This document shows positions 17,758 to 26,656 of a DNA stretch of 64,000 bases, piece after piece. A program made the position numbers and the translations under genes. The stretch is from Leptospirillum ferrooxidans C2-3 (GTDB lineage: Bacteria > Nitrospirota > Leptospirillia > Leptospirillales > Leptospirillaceae). Positions within the stretch are counted from its first letter, which is position 1; each line of letters opens with the position of its first letter. The stretch is from contig NC_017094.1 in NCBI RefSeq assembly GCF_000284315.1, positions 245,486-309,485 on the forward strand. The letters run 5' to 3'. The notes under the pieces are model-generated. The model was not told the DNA's origin. It saw nothing but the letters and a program-made list of their open reading frames with translations, and made no database searches.

Positions 17758-19100
17758 GCGTCCCTGAAGGCGGGATTCTCACCAGGAAGATTGAAGGGAT
17801 CCTTTCCGGCTGGACGGAACAGCTTTCGTTTTTCGATCCTGTTGTCGAAGGCGGTGTTGTCGTTCAGGGGGTGGGTTTGACGCTTGAAGTCCGCGGTCTT
17901 GATCTTGGGATCGGAGAGCTCTGTGAAATCAGGGGAGACAGGCCGATTCCCGCTGAGGTCATCGGGTTCAGGGAAGGACGGAGTCTACTGATGCCCCTTG
18001 GCGACTTGCGGGGAGTCCGTCCGGGCACAAGGGTCATCCGGAAGGAATCCCGCCCTGTCGTCCGTGTTTCAGACCGTTTTCTCGGCAGGGTTCTGGATCC
18101 GATGGGGCGGGCCATCGATGGGGGTGCCGATCCTTCCGGGGAAAGGTCCATGGCTCTGTACGGGGAACCTATCAACCCAATGGGGAGAAGAAGGATCAGC
18201 CATGTTCTGGATCTGGGAATCCGGTCGGTCAACTCTTTCCTGACGATTGGCCAGGGACAGAAAATTGGTGTTTTTGCCGGGGCAGGCGTGGGAAAGAGCA
18301 TGCTTCTGGGAATGCTTTCGAAAGACGCGAAGGTCGATGTAACGGTCATTGCCCTCATCGGTGAACGAGGGCGCGAAGTCCGGGAATTCATAGAGAGGGA
18401 TCTCGGGGAGGATGGCCTTGCCAAGGCGGTTTTGGTGGCGTCAACGGGGGATCAGTCGCCCCTTTTGAGAATTCGCGGGGCATTGATGGCGATGAGCATC
18501 GCCGAGTATTTTCGGGATCAGGGCAAATCCGTCCTTTTTGTCATGGACTCCCTGACCCGCTTCGCGATGGCTCTCAGGGAGGTTGGTCTTGCTGCAGGCG
18601 AGCCACCGACAACCCGGGGCTATACACCATCGGTTTTTGCCCAGCTCCCCCGATTCCTGGAACGTTCGGGCTGTGTCGACGGGGATGGTTCGATCACGGG
18701 GATTTACACGGTTCTCGTGGAAGGTGGTGATATGCCATCGGATCCCCTGTCCGAAGCGCTCGCGGCCATCCTTGACGGACATGTCATTTTATCGAGAGAG
18801 ATGGCCTCAGAAGGAATCTATCCCGCAATAGACCTCCTTGAAAGCCGATCCCGGGTCATGAACGATATTGTGGATGAAGAGCACCGGGCAATGGTCCGGG
18901 AGTTTCTCAGGCTATATGCGCTCTACCGGAAGTCGGAGGATCTGATCCGGATAGGTGCTTATGTTCCCGGATCGGACGCTGATCTCGACAGGGCGGTCTA
19001 TCTTTATCCGAGGATGAGGGACTTCCTGGAGCAGGATCGCAATGAGAGATACTCCTTCGAAGAATCCCTTGAAACACTCAGATCCCTTTTGGCCGGGTAA
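17754..19100 (+). CDS. fliI: Flagellum-specific ATPase FliI
   Basis: Type III export ATPase, 448 residues, homologous to F1 beta. Walker A is GVFAGAGVGKSMLL, with ALIGERGREVREFI and LFVMDSLTRFAMALREV (Walker B) following in the expected order. ATG 17754 overlaps the fliH stop by 4 bases. fliJ follows 12 bases later behind an AAGGAGAAG site. Confidence 0.96.
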   Translation: MSVPEGGILTRKIEGILSGWTEQLSFFDPVVEGGVVVQGVGLTLEVRGLDLGIGELCEIRGDRPIPAEVIGFREGRSLLMPLGDLRGVRPGTRVIRKESRPVVRVSDRFLGRVLDPMGRAIDGGADPSGERSMALYGEPINPMGRRRISHVLDLGIRSVNSFLTIGQGQKIGVFAGAGVGKSMLLGMLSKDAKVDVTVIALIGERGREVREFIERDLGEDGLAKAVLVASTGDQSPLLRIRGALMAMSIAEYFRDQGKSVLFVMDSLTRFAMALREVGLAAGEPPTTRGYTPSVFAQLPRFLERSGCVDGDGSITGIYTVLVEGGDMPSDPLSEALAAILDGHVILSREMASEGIYPAIDLLESRSRVMNDIVDEEHRAMVREFLRLYALYRKSEDLIRIGAYVPGSDADLDRAVYLYPRMRDFLEQDRNERYSFEESLETLRSLLAG

Positions 19101-19112
19101 CAAGGAGAAGCT

Positions 19113-19604
19113 ATGGCATTTCCCTCGAGATATGAATCCCTTCGGAAATTGAAGGAGATTTCGGTCAGGAAGTCTGAGCAGTTGTTCATGGAGGCTCTCG
19201 GTATTCTCGAGCACAATCGAATGCTGCTCAAGAAACTTGACTCCAAGCGGGTTCAGAGTGTTGCCTCCATTTCCGGTCAGGAAGGCTCATTTGCACAGAC
19301 TGTTTCCTGGCGGGCCCTTTGCTATGACTATGTCAATGCTGTCAGCGAGGAAATTCAGAGGGTGGAGGAAGAAATCTCAAAAATAGAGATTGAGCTTTCC
19401 CGAAGACGGTGCCATTGGCAGGAGGCAACGAAGGAGCTGAAAAAAGTCGAACATTTGATGGAGATAGAGCTTCAGGGCCAAAAAGATCTGGAGGCCCGGC
19501 GTGAGGAAAGGGTCAAGGACGATCTTCAGATGTCCCGCTGGGGAAAGGCTTCCAATTTCCAGCCGGTTTCCCTGTCTCTGGAAAAAGGGCAGGACGGTCG
19601 GTGA
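19113..19604 (+). CDS. fliJ: Flagellar export protein FliJ
   Basis: A 163-residue, almost entirely helical coiled-coil protein, normal for FliJ, the export chaperone that works with FliI. The start (MAFPSRYESLRKLKEISVRK) and the E/K/R-rich heptad pattern (EEIQRVEEEISKIEIELSRR) fit the family, which is poorly conserved in sequence. Position directly after fliI supports the call. The gene overlaps the next one as GTGA. Confidence 0.85.
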   Translation: MAFPSRYESLRKLKEISVRKSEQLFMEALGILEHNRMLLKKLDSKRVQSVASISGQEGSFAQTVSWRALCYDYVNAVSEEIQRVEEEISKIEIELSRRRCHWQEATKELKKVEHLMEIELQGQKDLEARREERVKDDLQMSRWGKASNFQPVSLSLEKGQDGR

Positions 19605-20098
19605 AGATCTGTCGGGGAGTTTTCGGGGGCGTCAGGGTTCTGACGATTCTTGTGCTTTGTTTTTCAATGTCTGGCCGGTTATTGGCCGCCCCGTCAGCTC
19701 AGGGACCAGCTCCGACGTCCTCATCTTCCGATGCGGGGAAGGGTGAGGAAACAAGACTTCTTGAGATGCGCCAGGATCTTGAAGCGGAGATCCAGAAAAA
19801 TCAGGCGCTGGTGGATCAGATCAAGAAAGACAGGGAGTTTGAGAAAAAGCTGAAGACGGCAAAAATCCGGAACTTGACGACCATATATGAAAAAATGGCC
19901 CCACGGACGGCGGCCTCCCAGGTCAACATGATGTCCGATGATCTGGCGTTACTACTGATTGCCGGGATGAACCCAAGGAAGGCTTCCCGAATCATGCAGT
20001 ATGTGGATCCAAAGGTGGCGATCCGTATCTCTCTTGAACTGTCAGGGCTGAAGTCCAAGAGCGGCGCCAGCAAAAATTCCACCGGGGCCTTGCCCTGA
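19601..20098 (+). CDS. MotE-like periplasmic flagellar chaperone
   Basis: A 165-residue protein with an N-terminal signal or anchor (VLTILVLCFSMSGRLLA), a coiled coil around residues 48-85, and a C-terminal MgtE-N/FliG-like helical segment (MAPRTAASQVNMMSDDLALL, then KASRIMQYVDP). This architecture and the place between fliJ and fliK match the MotE family, which supports MotC/stator function in other bacteria. The GTG start overlaps the fliJ stop (GTGA). No motC is seen, so the partner here is unknown. Confidence 0.7.
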   Translation: MKICRGVFGGVRVLTILVLCFSMSGRLLAAPSAQGPAPTSSSSDAGKGEETRLLEMRQDLEAEIQKNQALVDQIKKDREFEKKLKTAKIRNLTTIYEKMAPRTAASQVNMMSDDLALLLIAGMNPRKASRIMQYVDPKVAIRISLELSGLKSKSGASKNSTGALP

Positions 20099-20112
20099 AA
20101 GGACCGTCCGCG

Positions 20113-21777
20113 ATGTCAAAAATTGTTTCTTTGTTTGCTCCGCCAGTCGGGGCAGGAAAGCCCGTTTCAGGATCTTCCGGAAAAAAGGGGGTGAAGACGG
20201 ACTCCCTGGTAAAAGAGGAGCCCCTGTCCCTTGGAGAGGCTGTTTCAGGAAAACCCCTCCGGAAGAAAAAGAAATCCTTTATGGATCATTTGCTGTTTCA
20301 TGGAGAGGCCCTTTCTCCTCCCCCCGCATCTCCCAACGTATCCGGACCAGCCAAAAAGGTGGGTTCCGGGAAAATGGATCGGTCCATACCGCTCCTACCG
20401 GATTCTCCCGGTGTCTCTTTCAGAAGCTCTTCCCCGCATATTCCAAAGACGGCTTCTGTGAACGAGACATCTATCCCTTATCCGTCTCATGTCGTGAAAA
20501 ATTCCGGGGGGGAAATTCCGAATCTACCGGCGGGAGAAGCCCCCGGGCAAAAAGTCCCGTTTCATGACAATATTTCGGATGCCTTGATGGCTGCTCCCGT
20601 TTCCGAAGCTCCGACGGCAAAAAAAGGGGTCTTTATCAAACCTGTTCCCGAGTCAGGGAGAAAAGTCACTTCCGGATCGCGGGAAATCGGTAGCTCTCAA
20701 CCTTCTCCTTCGGAGCTCCTTTCCCGGACATCTGTCATGGGAGAGGGGCAGATTCCGGAAAAGCCTTCTGAGACTTTAACGGGGGAACCCTTTTTACACC
20801 GGAGAGACTCTTCTCTTTCAGGGCCGTTATCCCCCCAAACAAAATCGGCTGATGATGCTGGTGGAAAAATGTCCGGTGACGGGGTGCGTTCGAAGTCTCC
20901 CTTACCTGAACGGGATCCTTCGGCCATTCAGATGACCGATTCCGGAGAGACTCCTCCCAAGACGGCATTTGAGGACAAACCGTTCAAACGGGAATCCTCC
21001 CTTCTGCCCGAGCCCAAAATGGTTTTACCTTCTTCAGGCGAATCCTCTGTTTCGGATAATGGGGAGAAAGGGAAGGGTGCTTCAGGTGAGTTTTCTCCGG
21101 ATATGACGAAGACTCCGGAAGGAAAAGGTGGTCCATCGGGAACATCTGCCGGTCCTGTGTTGGCGACTCTTCCCCTGACTGCGCCGGATTCCCTTCAACC
21201 GGCTGTTTCCGACCAACCTACGATCGATCAGCGGGAATTGGTTTCCCGGGTCATTACCACGGCAAGGCATGGGGGTGGCGAGATTTCCCTTCGTGTCCAT
21301 CCTCCCGCTCTTGGGCCAATCCGGATACAGGTGCATGTTGATCCCAAGACCCGCGAGGTGGAGGTCAAGCTTTTCGCCAGGGACGAATCTGTCGGGGATC
21401 TTTTGAGGAGCAAGAGCCAGGACCTGAAGGGGGCGCTCTCCAGGGAGGGTTTTACAATGCACCAGTTTCATGTCGAAGGGGGAGGAGGGGATCTCGCGGC
21501 GTCTTCCCTTCCGATGGCTTCTTCAGGATTTTCCCAGGGAGGTGACTCTTCTTCCGGGCAGCCCTCAGGATCTTCTCAGGGAAATGGCGCTTTTTTGACC
21601 TCCGGTACGGGAGGGGGGTCCCCAGGATTTGCTCAGGGTGGTGATGGCAGCAGGGAGCGTTCAACCGGGATGCCTCATGCGGTTCCAGGGGCACCTGTCA
21701 CCGAAGAGACCCCCTTTCATACGCCATCCGAAAGGTTGTCCGCAGCTGATCTGTCCGGGTTTCACAGGGTTGTCTGA
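20113..21777 (+). CDS. fliK: Flagellar hook-length control protein FliK
   Basis: A 554-residue secreted ruler. The first 370 residues are low-complexity, rich in Ser, Pro, Gly and Lys, and probably disordered. The conserved hook-length domain lies at about 375-455 (GGGEISLRVHPPALGPIRIQ, then VEVKLFARDESVGDLL), with the LxPxxLGxxxV pattern that switches export specificity through FlhB. A Gly/Ser-rich tail follows. Its place before flgD and flgE agrees with the role. Confidence 0.88.
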   Translation: MSKIVSLFAPPVGAGKPVSGSSGKKGVKTDSLVKEEPLSLGEAVSGKPLRKKKKSFMDHLLFHGEALSPPPASPNVSGPAKKVGSGKMDRSIPLLPDSPGVSFRSSSPHIPKTASVNETSIPYPSHVVKNSGGEIPNLPAGEAPGQKVPFHDNISDALMAAPVSEAPTAKKGVFIKPVPESGRKVTSGSREIGSSQPSPSELLSRTSVMGEGQIPEKPSETLTGEPFLHRRDSSLSGPLSPQTKSADDAGGKMSGDGVRSKSPLPERDPSAIQMTDSGETPPKTAFEDKPFKRESSLLPEPKMVLPSSGESSVSDNGEKGKGASGEFSPDMTKTPEGKGGPSGTSAGPVLATLPLTAPDSLQPAVSDQPTIDQRELVSRVITTARHGGGEISLRVHPPALGPIRIQVHVDPKTREVEVKLFARDESVGDLLRSKSQDLKGALSREGFTMHQFHVEGGGGDLAASSLPMASSGFSQGGDSSSGQPSGSSQGNGAFLTSGTGGGSPGFAQGGDGSRERSTGMPHAVPGAPVTEETPFHTPSERLSAADLSGFHRVV

Positions 21778-21822
21778 TCGGAGCCCGAAGATTCATTCAT
21801 CTAATGCACAAGAGGTGGGAAA

Positions 21823-22686
21823 ATGATCATCAATTCAAAAAGCTCAAACATAGACGAGATTCGCAAGATGTCCGAGAAGCGTCTGGCTCCAAAATCACCG
21901 CCGCCTCCGACGAAAAAGCTTGGAATGGGAGATTTTCTCCATCTGATGATTTCCCAGCTGCAATATCAGGATCCGATGCATCCCCTGAACAATACCAAAT
22001 TTGCCGCCCAGCTGGCGCAATTTTCCCAGCTCGATCAGCTGACCCGCCTGAACAAGGGGGTGGGAGCGATCGGAAAGGATACAGGAGATGCCAACAAGAT
22101 CGGTATGGTGGGATTTTTGGGTCAGGAAGTCACCGTTTCCGGGAACGGTTTCCATTTTGATGCCAAGGATTCCGCCCGGATGACCTTTACTCTGGACGGA
22201 GCCATTGCATCCGGATCTGTTCGCGTCTTTGACGCGTCGCATCATCTGGTCCGGACACTCTCCATGAAGCCTGCTCTGGCCGGTACACACTCGATCGAGT
22301 GGGACGGAGTCACCAATCATGGATCGATGGCTAGTCCCGGCAATTATTCATTTGAAGTTGAGGCCAAGGATGGTCGTCACCGGCCTGTTTCCGCAAATCC
22401 AGTGGAAACGGGTGTCGTAACAGGAGTGCTCTTTAAGGATGGCGCTCCGATCCTTGAGGTTGGCGGCAGGGAAATCGCCCTCAAGGATGTCTCGCATGTA
22501 GGCAAACCTCCTGGCCACAAGATGCAATCACCTCCGGCTGGGTCACCGGTTCTTCCGGTGGCCGCAAACCCGGCATCTGTCCTGCCGGTGAAGAGTCCGG
22601 AGGGACACATTCCCCCATCCGCTTCTCCTCCGGTTGCCACCGGAAGAGGGCCAGTTCAAGCCATTTCGGTAAACAAAAAGGCCTAG
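21823..22686 (+). CDS. flgD: Flagellar hook capping protein FlgD
   Basis: Scaffold needed to polymerise the hook. It has 287 residues: the N-terminal domain has LGMGDFLHLMISQLQYQDPM (the conserved F..LL..QLQ.QDP motif) followed by FAAQLAQFSQLDQL. A FlgD Ig-like domain follows (HSIEWDGVTNHGSMASPGNY). The Pro/Gly-rich tail of about 70 residues is longer than usual. ATG 21823 follows GAGGTGGGAAA. Confidence 0.93.
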   Translation: MIINSKSSNIDEIRKMSEKRLAPKSPPPPTKKLGMGDFLHLMISQLQYQDPMHPLNNTKFAAQLAQFSQLDQLTRLNKGVGAIGKDTGDANKIGMVGFLGQEVTVSGNGFHFDAKDSARMTFTLDGAIASGSVRVFDASHHLVRTLSMKPALAGTHSIEWDGVTNHGSMASPGNYSFEVEAKDGRHRPVSANPVETGVVTGVLFKDGAPILEVGGREIALKDVSHVGKPPGHKMQSPPAGSPVLPVAANPASVLPVKSPEGHIPPSASPPVATGRGPVQAISVNKKA

Positions 22687-22703
22687 GAGAAGAAATCCTG
22701 GCC
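22680..22703 (+). other. Hairpin between flgD and flgE
   Basis: GGCC-T-AGGA and TCCT-GGCC pair around a 7-base loop at the end of flgD. No T-run follows, so it is not a standard terminator. It could stabilise or process the mRNA so that hook protein is made in greater amount than FlgD; that role is a guess. Confidence 0.35.
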
Positions 22704-22732
22704 AAAAAGAGTTCAATCAAAAGGAGATCACA

Positions 22733-24106
22733 ATGGGCGTTCTATCATCCATGTATGTTGCGACAAGCGGATTGAGTGCCATGGGAACCGACATGTCGGT
22801 TATCGGAAACAACATCACGAACATGAACACGATCGGGTTCAAACAGGGAAGGGCTGTTTTCGCCAATATCTACAGCCAGACACTGACCGGCCGCTCGAAT
22901 TCGGTGAATAACTCCCAGCCGGGAACAGGTGTTTACGTTGATGGAATCCAGAGCGAATTTTCCCAGGGGTCCATTGAAAACACAAACAATGGTCTGGATC
23001 TTGCCGTCCAGGGAAACGGGTTCCTGACGCTCAGGACCAAAGCTGGCGCAAAGGTCTTCAGTCGCGCAGGAGAGCTTGCTCTTGACAAAAAAGGTCGTAT
23101 TGTCGATCCGGATGGACGTGTCCTTCAGGGATATCTTTACAAGAACGGAAAAATGGGAAGTTTACTGTCGGATATCTCTGTGCCCCAGTCGACGATTCCT
23201 CCGAAAGCGACCCAAAATGTCTTTTCAAGAATCAATCTTGATGCCGGTATTACGGAAAATCTCAAATCGGCACAATCTTTTGAGAAGTCCACGAATATTT
23301 TTGATTCCCTGGGGATCCAGCACCTGTTGACCTACAAGTTCCATCCTACATCGGTTGCGGGACAGTGGGCTTTTGAGGCGAAGCTCGACGGGGCGGCTGT
23401 GACCAAGGGCGGAGGTTCGATTTCCTATATTCCAAAGGGTCACAAAAGGTCGATTTCAACCAAGGGAATGGTGGGACTCATCAACTTCGACGGAAACGGA
23501 AATGTGGCGAGTGTCAATTATGGGGGAACGCCTGTCAAAAGGGATAATAACGGTGTTTCCCATGCCCGGTATACGACCTCCCTCGACGACAAGGCCAAGA
23601 CACCGGTCACCCTTGATATCGTCATGCCCAAACCGGGAGAAAAAGTTCGTTCGAACCATATCAATGGTGTGACACAGCAGGTTCTCGACCTGACGCAGTA
23701 CAATGCTCCGGCGGCGACGATCGAGGAGACCCAGGACGGCTACAAGTCGGGGGATCTGAACAACCTGGCGGTTGACCGGGCCGGCAAGATTGTCGGATCT
23801 TTTACCAATGGCGTCCAGAAGGTTCTGGCGGGTCTTTCGATCGCGAATTTCAACAATCCAAGCGGTCTCGCCAGTATCGGCGGCAATGCCTATGCGGAAA
23901 GCATCGCCTCAGGGGTGCCAAGCTACGGTCAGGCGGGTGTCGGTGGAAGGGGGACGGTATTGGCCAACTCGCTGGAACTTTCCAATACCGATCTTGGTCG
24001 TCAAATGGTTGACATGATTACCGCCGAAAGGGGATATCAGGCCTCCGCGTCGGTGATCGCGACAGACAACACGATCATGAATACACTTCTGACCCGTTTG
24101 GGTTAA
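22733..24106 (+). CDS. flgE: Flagellar hook protein FlgE
   Basis: Main subunit of the hook, 457 residues. The N-terminal motif MYVATSGLSAMGTDMSVIGN and NITNMNTIGFKQGRAVF, and the C-terminal helix LGRQMVDMITAERGYQASAS, are the paired rod/hook signatures. The middle carries an FlgE-type D1 beta segment (VQGNGFLTLRTKAGAKVFSR). ATG 22733 follows AAAGGAGATCACA. A strong terminator follows, so this ends the transcript from flgB. Confidence 0.95.
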   Translation: MGVLSSMYVATSGLSAMGTDMSVIGNNITNMNTIGFKQGRAVFANIYSQTLTGRSNSVNNSQPGTGVYVDGIQSEFSQGSIENTNNGLDLAVQGNGFLTLRTKAGAKVFSRAGELALDKKGRIVDPDGRVLQGYLYKNGKMGSLLSDISVPQSTIPPKATQNVFSRINLDAGITENLKSAQSFEKSTNIFDSLGIQHLLTYKFHPTSVAGQWAFEAKLDGAAVTKGGGSISYIPKGHKRSISTKGMVGLINFDGNGNVASVNYGGTPVKRDNNGVSHARYTTSLDDKAKTPVTLDIVMPKPGEKVRSNHINGVTQQVLDLTQYNAPAATIEETQDGYKSGDLNNLAVDRAGKIVGSFTNGVQKVLAGLSIANFNNPSGLASIGGNAYAESIASGVPSYGQAGVGGRGTVLANSLELSNTDLGRQMVDMITAERGYQASASVIATDNTIMNTLLTRLG

Positions 24107-24137
24107 TATCCCTGTAAAAAGGGAAAGATTCAAAGGG

Positions 24138-24165
24138 AAAGGGAGGCTTCGGCCTCCCTTTTTTA
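24138..24165 (+). terminator. Rho-independent terminator after flgE
   Basis: AAAGGGAGGC, a TTCG loop, GCCTCCC and then a run of six T's: a perfect GC-rich stem with a stable tetraloop and U-tract. It closes the flgB-flgE transcript 32 bases after the flgE stop and lies just before the sigma-54 promoter of fliL. Confidence 0.93.
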
Positions 24166-24191
24166 TTGCGTTCAGGGGGAAGCAATCTTTC

Positions 24192-24207
24192 TGGTATCAT
24201 TATTGCG
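24192..24207 (+). promoter_or_regulatory. Probable sigma-54 promoter before fliL
   Basis: TGGTATCATTATTGCG keeps GG and GC exactly 10 bases apart and the TTGC block, with several mismatches elsewhere (GGTAT for GGCAC, G for the final W). It lies right after a terminator and 45 bases before the fliL start, which supports it despite weaker matching than the flgB and fliQ sites. Confidence 0.65.
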
Positions 24208-24251
24208 TATTCAGGACAGGAAAACGGAAATATCCATCATGAGGAGGAACA

Positions 24252-24755
24252 ATGGCCGAAGATTCAGAGAATGAAGAAGAGGGAGCGTCTCCCGCGAAAT
24301 CCGGCGGAAAGAAAAAGCTGATCATCATAGGGGCGGTGGTCGTTTTGCTCCTGGGCGGCGGGGGAGCTTTTTTCTTTCTTCACCACAAGGGTAAAAAACC
24401 TTCCGAAGTCCCGATGTCTCCCAAAGAGCTTGAAGGTCTCGTCAAGAAAAATCCCATTGTCGACCTGAAATCCTTTGTGGTGAATTTGGCGGTCGCTCCC
24501 AATGCCCTTCCCAAATATTTGAAACTGAAGGTGGCGCTCAAGCTCAATAATCCGGAGGTGGCAAAAGAAATTGAATACCGGATGCCCGAGATCCAGAATA
24601 TCATTCTGATCCTTCTGGGATCGGAGACGGAGGAAGACCTGTCTTCAACCGGTGGAAAACTGGCCCTCAGGAATCAGATCCAGCACCGGATCAATTCCAT
24701 TTTGACCCTTGGTCGGGTGAGTTCGGTTTACTTTACGGAGTTTGTGATCCAGTAA
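24252..24755 (+). CDS. fliL: Flagellar basal body-associated protein FliL
   Basis: Single-pass membrane protein near the stator, 167 residues. An acidic N-terminus is followed by one membrane segment (LIIIGAVVVLLLGGGGAFFF, about residues 22-41) and a periplasmic domain ending in YFTEFVIQ, a typical FliL C-terminus. ATG 24252 follows GAGGAGGAACA. It is followed directly by fliN, not fliM. Confidence 0.93.
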   Translation: MAEDSENEEEGASPAKSGGKKKLIIIGAVVVLLLGGGGAFFFLHHKGKKPSEVPMSPKELEGLVKKNPIVDLKSFVVNLAVAPNALPKYLKLKVALKLNNPEVAKEIEYRMPEIQNIILILLGSETEEDLSSTGGKLALRNQIQHRINSILTLGRVSSVYFTEFVIQ

Positions 24756-24805
24756 CCGGTACCGGAAATGAATGGCTCCCGGTCCAAAGAGAAAGGATTT
24801 CGAGA

Positions 24806-25183
24806 ATGTCTGATGAAGAGATCGATCAGGAAGCTCTTGCCGCGGCGTGGGAAGCGGATCTGACCAAAAATGATGCTCCGGAGCCGGAAATCAGTCGAGC
24901 CGATATGGGCAAAACAACAGAATCTCCTGAAAATATTGATTTTCTTCTGGATGTTGCCCTGACCATTTCTGTTCAGGTGGGAACGGCAAAGATGTTGATC
25001 AAGGATCTTTTGCAGCTGGGACAGGGATCGGTCGTCGAGCTTGAGAAGCTTGCCGGAGAGCCCATGGAGATTCTTGTCAATGACAAGCTTATCGCCCGTG
25101 GAGAGGTCGTTATGGTCAATGACAAATATGGTGTCCGGCTGACCGATATCGTCAGTCCTGTGGAGCGGGTGAGAAGTCTGTGA
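24806..25183 (+). CDS. fliN: Flagellar motor switch protein FliN
   Basis: C-ring protein, 125 residues. A variable acidic N-terminus precedes the surface-presentation domain (FLLDVALTISVQVGTAKMLI, then LLQLGQGSVVELEKLAGEP and ARGEVVMVNDKYGVRLTDIV), which is textbook FliN. ATG 24806 lies behind AAAGAGAAAGG. In most bacteria fliM sits between fliL and fliN. Here the gap is only 50 bases, so fliM is not at this locus. Confidence 0.94.
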   Translation: MSDEEIDQEALAAAWEADLTKNDAPEPEISRADMGKTTESPENIDFLLDVALTISVQVGTAKMLIKDLLQLGQGSVVELEKLAGEPMEILVNDKLIARGEVVMVNDKYGVRLTDIVSPVERVRSL

Positions 25184-25223
25184 GAGCTTGCGGTTCTGAA
25201 TTCATTTATCCATGGAGTCCCTG

Positions 25224-25700
25224 ATGATCAATCACGTTCATGCACACGCTCCCTCGATGATGATGATGGGGGTTCGCCTTTTTGCCTCTTTCTTTTTTGT
25301 CCTGCTTCTTTTTTTGGGAGCGGTGGCGCTCATCCGTTATCTTCAGCGAAGGGCCCCTTCTCTCAGGAGGGAAAACAGGGATTCGATCGAGGTCCTGACA
25401 AGTTGCACTCTGGCGCCAAAGACGACCCTTTCGGTGGTTTCGGTCAAAGGAGAACAGTTTTTGATCGGAGTGACCCCGACTTCTGTCAATTTGCTTTCAA
25501 GACTTGGTGGAGGAGAAAGTGGCCAGGGTGTGGCCGGTATCCCGGTCCAAGCCGAAAAAAGGATCTCGCCTGACCGTTCTGAGGAGCCGGAATTTTCAAA
25601 AGGGGATAATAAAAGCTTCGATCATCTTCTCAAGGAAACGGCAAGCCGGCTGAAAGAAGGACGGGAATCTTCCTCCAATGGAAGAAGGTGGAGTGTCTGA
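25224..25700 (+). CDS. fliO: Flagellar biosynthesis protein FliO
   Basis: Small membrane protein that helps assemble the FliP ring. One membrane segment near residues 14-36 (FASFFFVLLLFLGAVALIRY) is followed by a cytoplasmic domain with the family's TTLSVVSVKGEQFLIGVTPT motif. ATG 25224 is chosen because GGAG lies six bases before it; ATG 25212 is the longer alternative. The stop overlaps the fliP start. Confidence 0.85.
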   Translation: MINHVHAHAPSMMMMGVRLFASFFFVLLLFLGAVALIRYLQRRAPSLRRENRDSIEVLTSCTLAPKTTLSVVSVKGEQFLIGVTPTSVNLLSRLGGGESGQGVAGIPVQAEKRISPDRSEEPEFSKGDNKSFDHLLKETASRLKEGRESSSNGRRWSV

Positions 25701-26503
25701 TGCTGTTTCGACCTCTGATTCGCCGGTTCTCTTTTCTGGTTTTGTTTCTGTCTGTCCTTTCGGTATGGACCGCCCTCCCGGATATGGCATGGGGAAGCAA
25801 TCTGTCCGTTGCTCCGGTTGCCCAGCTTCCGGAGCTTTCCCTCAAGTTCGGCTCTGACAATGGCCAGCCAAGCCAGGTGGCAATGACCGTTGAGCTTCTG
25901 CTCATGCTGACGGTCCTTTCCCTGGCCCCTTCCATTTTGATCATGATGACTTCCTTTACGAGAATTATCGTTGTCCTCTCCTTTCTTCGCCAGGCGATGG
26001 GAACAGCACAGGTGCCTCCGAATCAGGTGATGATCGGACTGTCTCTTTTCCTGACCTTCTTTATCATGGCTCCGGTCTATAAAACAATGGATGATACCGC
26101 CATTACTCCCTACCTTGAGAAAAGGATGGCTCCGGATGTGGCGTTGACCGAGGCGATGAAACCGGTCCGGAATTTCATGATGAAGCAGGTCCGCAAGAAA
26201 GATCTGGCGCTCTTCATGAAGATCGGACATCTTCCGGAGAAGGTCAAAAGTCCTGACGATATTCCAACGTATGTGCTGATTCCCGCATTTGTGATCTCCG
26301 AGCTGTCGACCGCTTTTGAAATGGGTTTCATGATCTATCTTCCATTTTTGATACTGGATATGGTGGTCTCCTCGGTCTTGATGTCGATGGGAATGATGAT
26401 GCTTCCTCCCACTGTTGTCTCCATGCCTTTCAAGATTCTTCTGTTTGTTCTGGTGGATGGCTGGTCCCTGGTTGTCGGGTCTCTTGTGCAAAGCTTTCAC
26501 TAG
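25700..26503 (+). CDS. fliP: Flagellar export gate protein FliP
   Basis: Core export-gate subunit, about 267 residues. It has a cleavable-type N-terminal signal (FSFLVLFLSVLSVWTALP) and the conserved pieces LTVLSLAPSILIMMTSFTRI, QVPPNQVMIGLSLFLTFFIM, YVLIPAFVISELSTAFEMGF and a C-terminal LPPTVVSMPFKILLFVLVDG. ATG 25700 overlaps the fliO stop; the frame is open to a GTG at 25688 but that has no ribosome site. Confidence 0.95.
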   Translation: MLFRPLIRRFSFLVLFLSVLSVWTALPDMAWGSNLSVAPVAQLPELSLKFGSDNGQPSQVAMTVELLLMLTVLSLAPSILIMMTSFTRIIVVLSFLRQAMGTAQVPPNQVMIGLSLFLTFFIMAPVYKTMDDTAITPYLEKRMAPDVALTEAMKPVRNFMMKQVRKKDLALFMKIGHLPEKVKSPDDIPTYVLIPAFVISELSTAFEMGFMIYLPFLILDMVVSSVLMSMGMMMLPPTVVSMPFKILLFVLVDGWSLVVGSLVQSFH

Positions 26504-26582
26504 ACTCCCCCGGCAGGGGCGGCCCTCCTTCCCTCATGATGTCCCATTCCGTCTGATTTTCCTTGAAAACTCTGCTTCCCAT

Positions 26583-26598
26583 TGGCATGGCGATTGCT
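26583..26598 (+). promoter_or_regulatory. Sigma-54 promoter before fliQ
   Basis: TGGCATGGCGATTGCT matches the -24/-12 consensus at every defined base except one, with GG (26584-26585) and GC (26596-26597) 10 bases apart. It lies in the 153-base gap between fliP and fliQ and 59 bases before the fliQ start. It should drive fliQ, fliR, flhB, flhA, flhF and flhG. Confidence 0.88.
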
Positions 26599-26656
26599 TG
26601 ATCGAGCATGTGAATTCAAAAAAGATGGGATTTTGTATCTGATGAAGGGAGCCATG

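Noticed and set aside
25622..26500. 292-residue open frame on the minus strand under fliO and fliP
   Set aside because: It is antisense to well-identified genes and its His/Gln/Arg-rich composition is typical of a shadow frame.
26582..26656. Longer fliQ start
   Set aside because: This stretch contains the sigma-54 promoter; ATG 26657 gives the canonical 89-residue protein.
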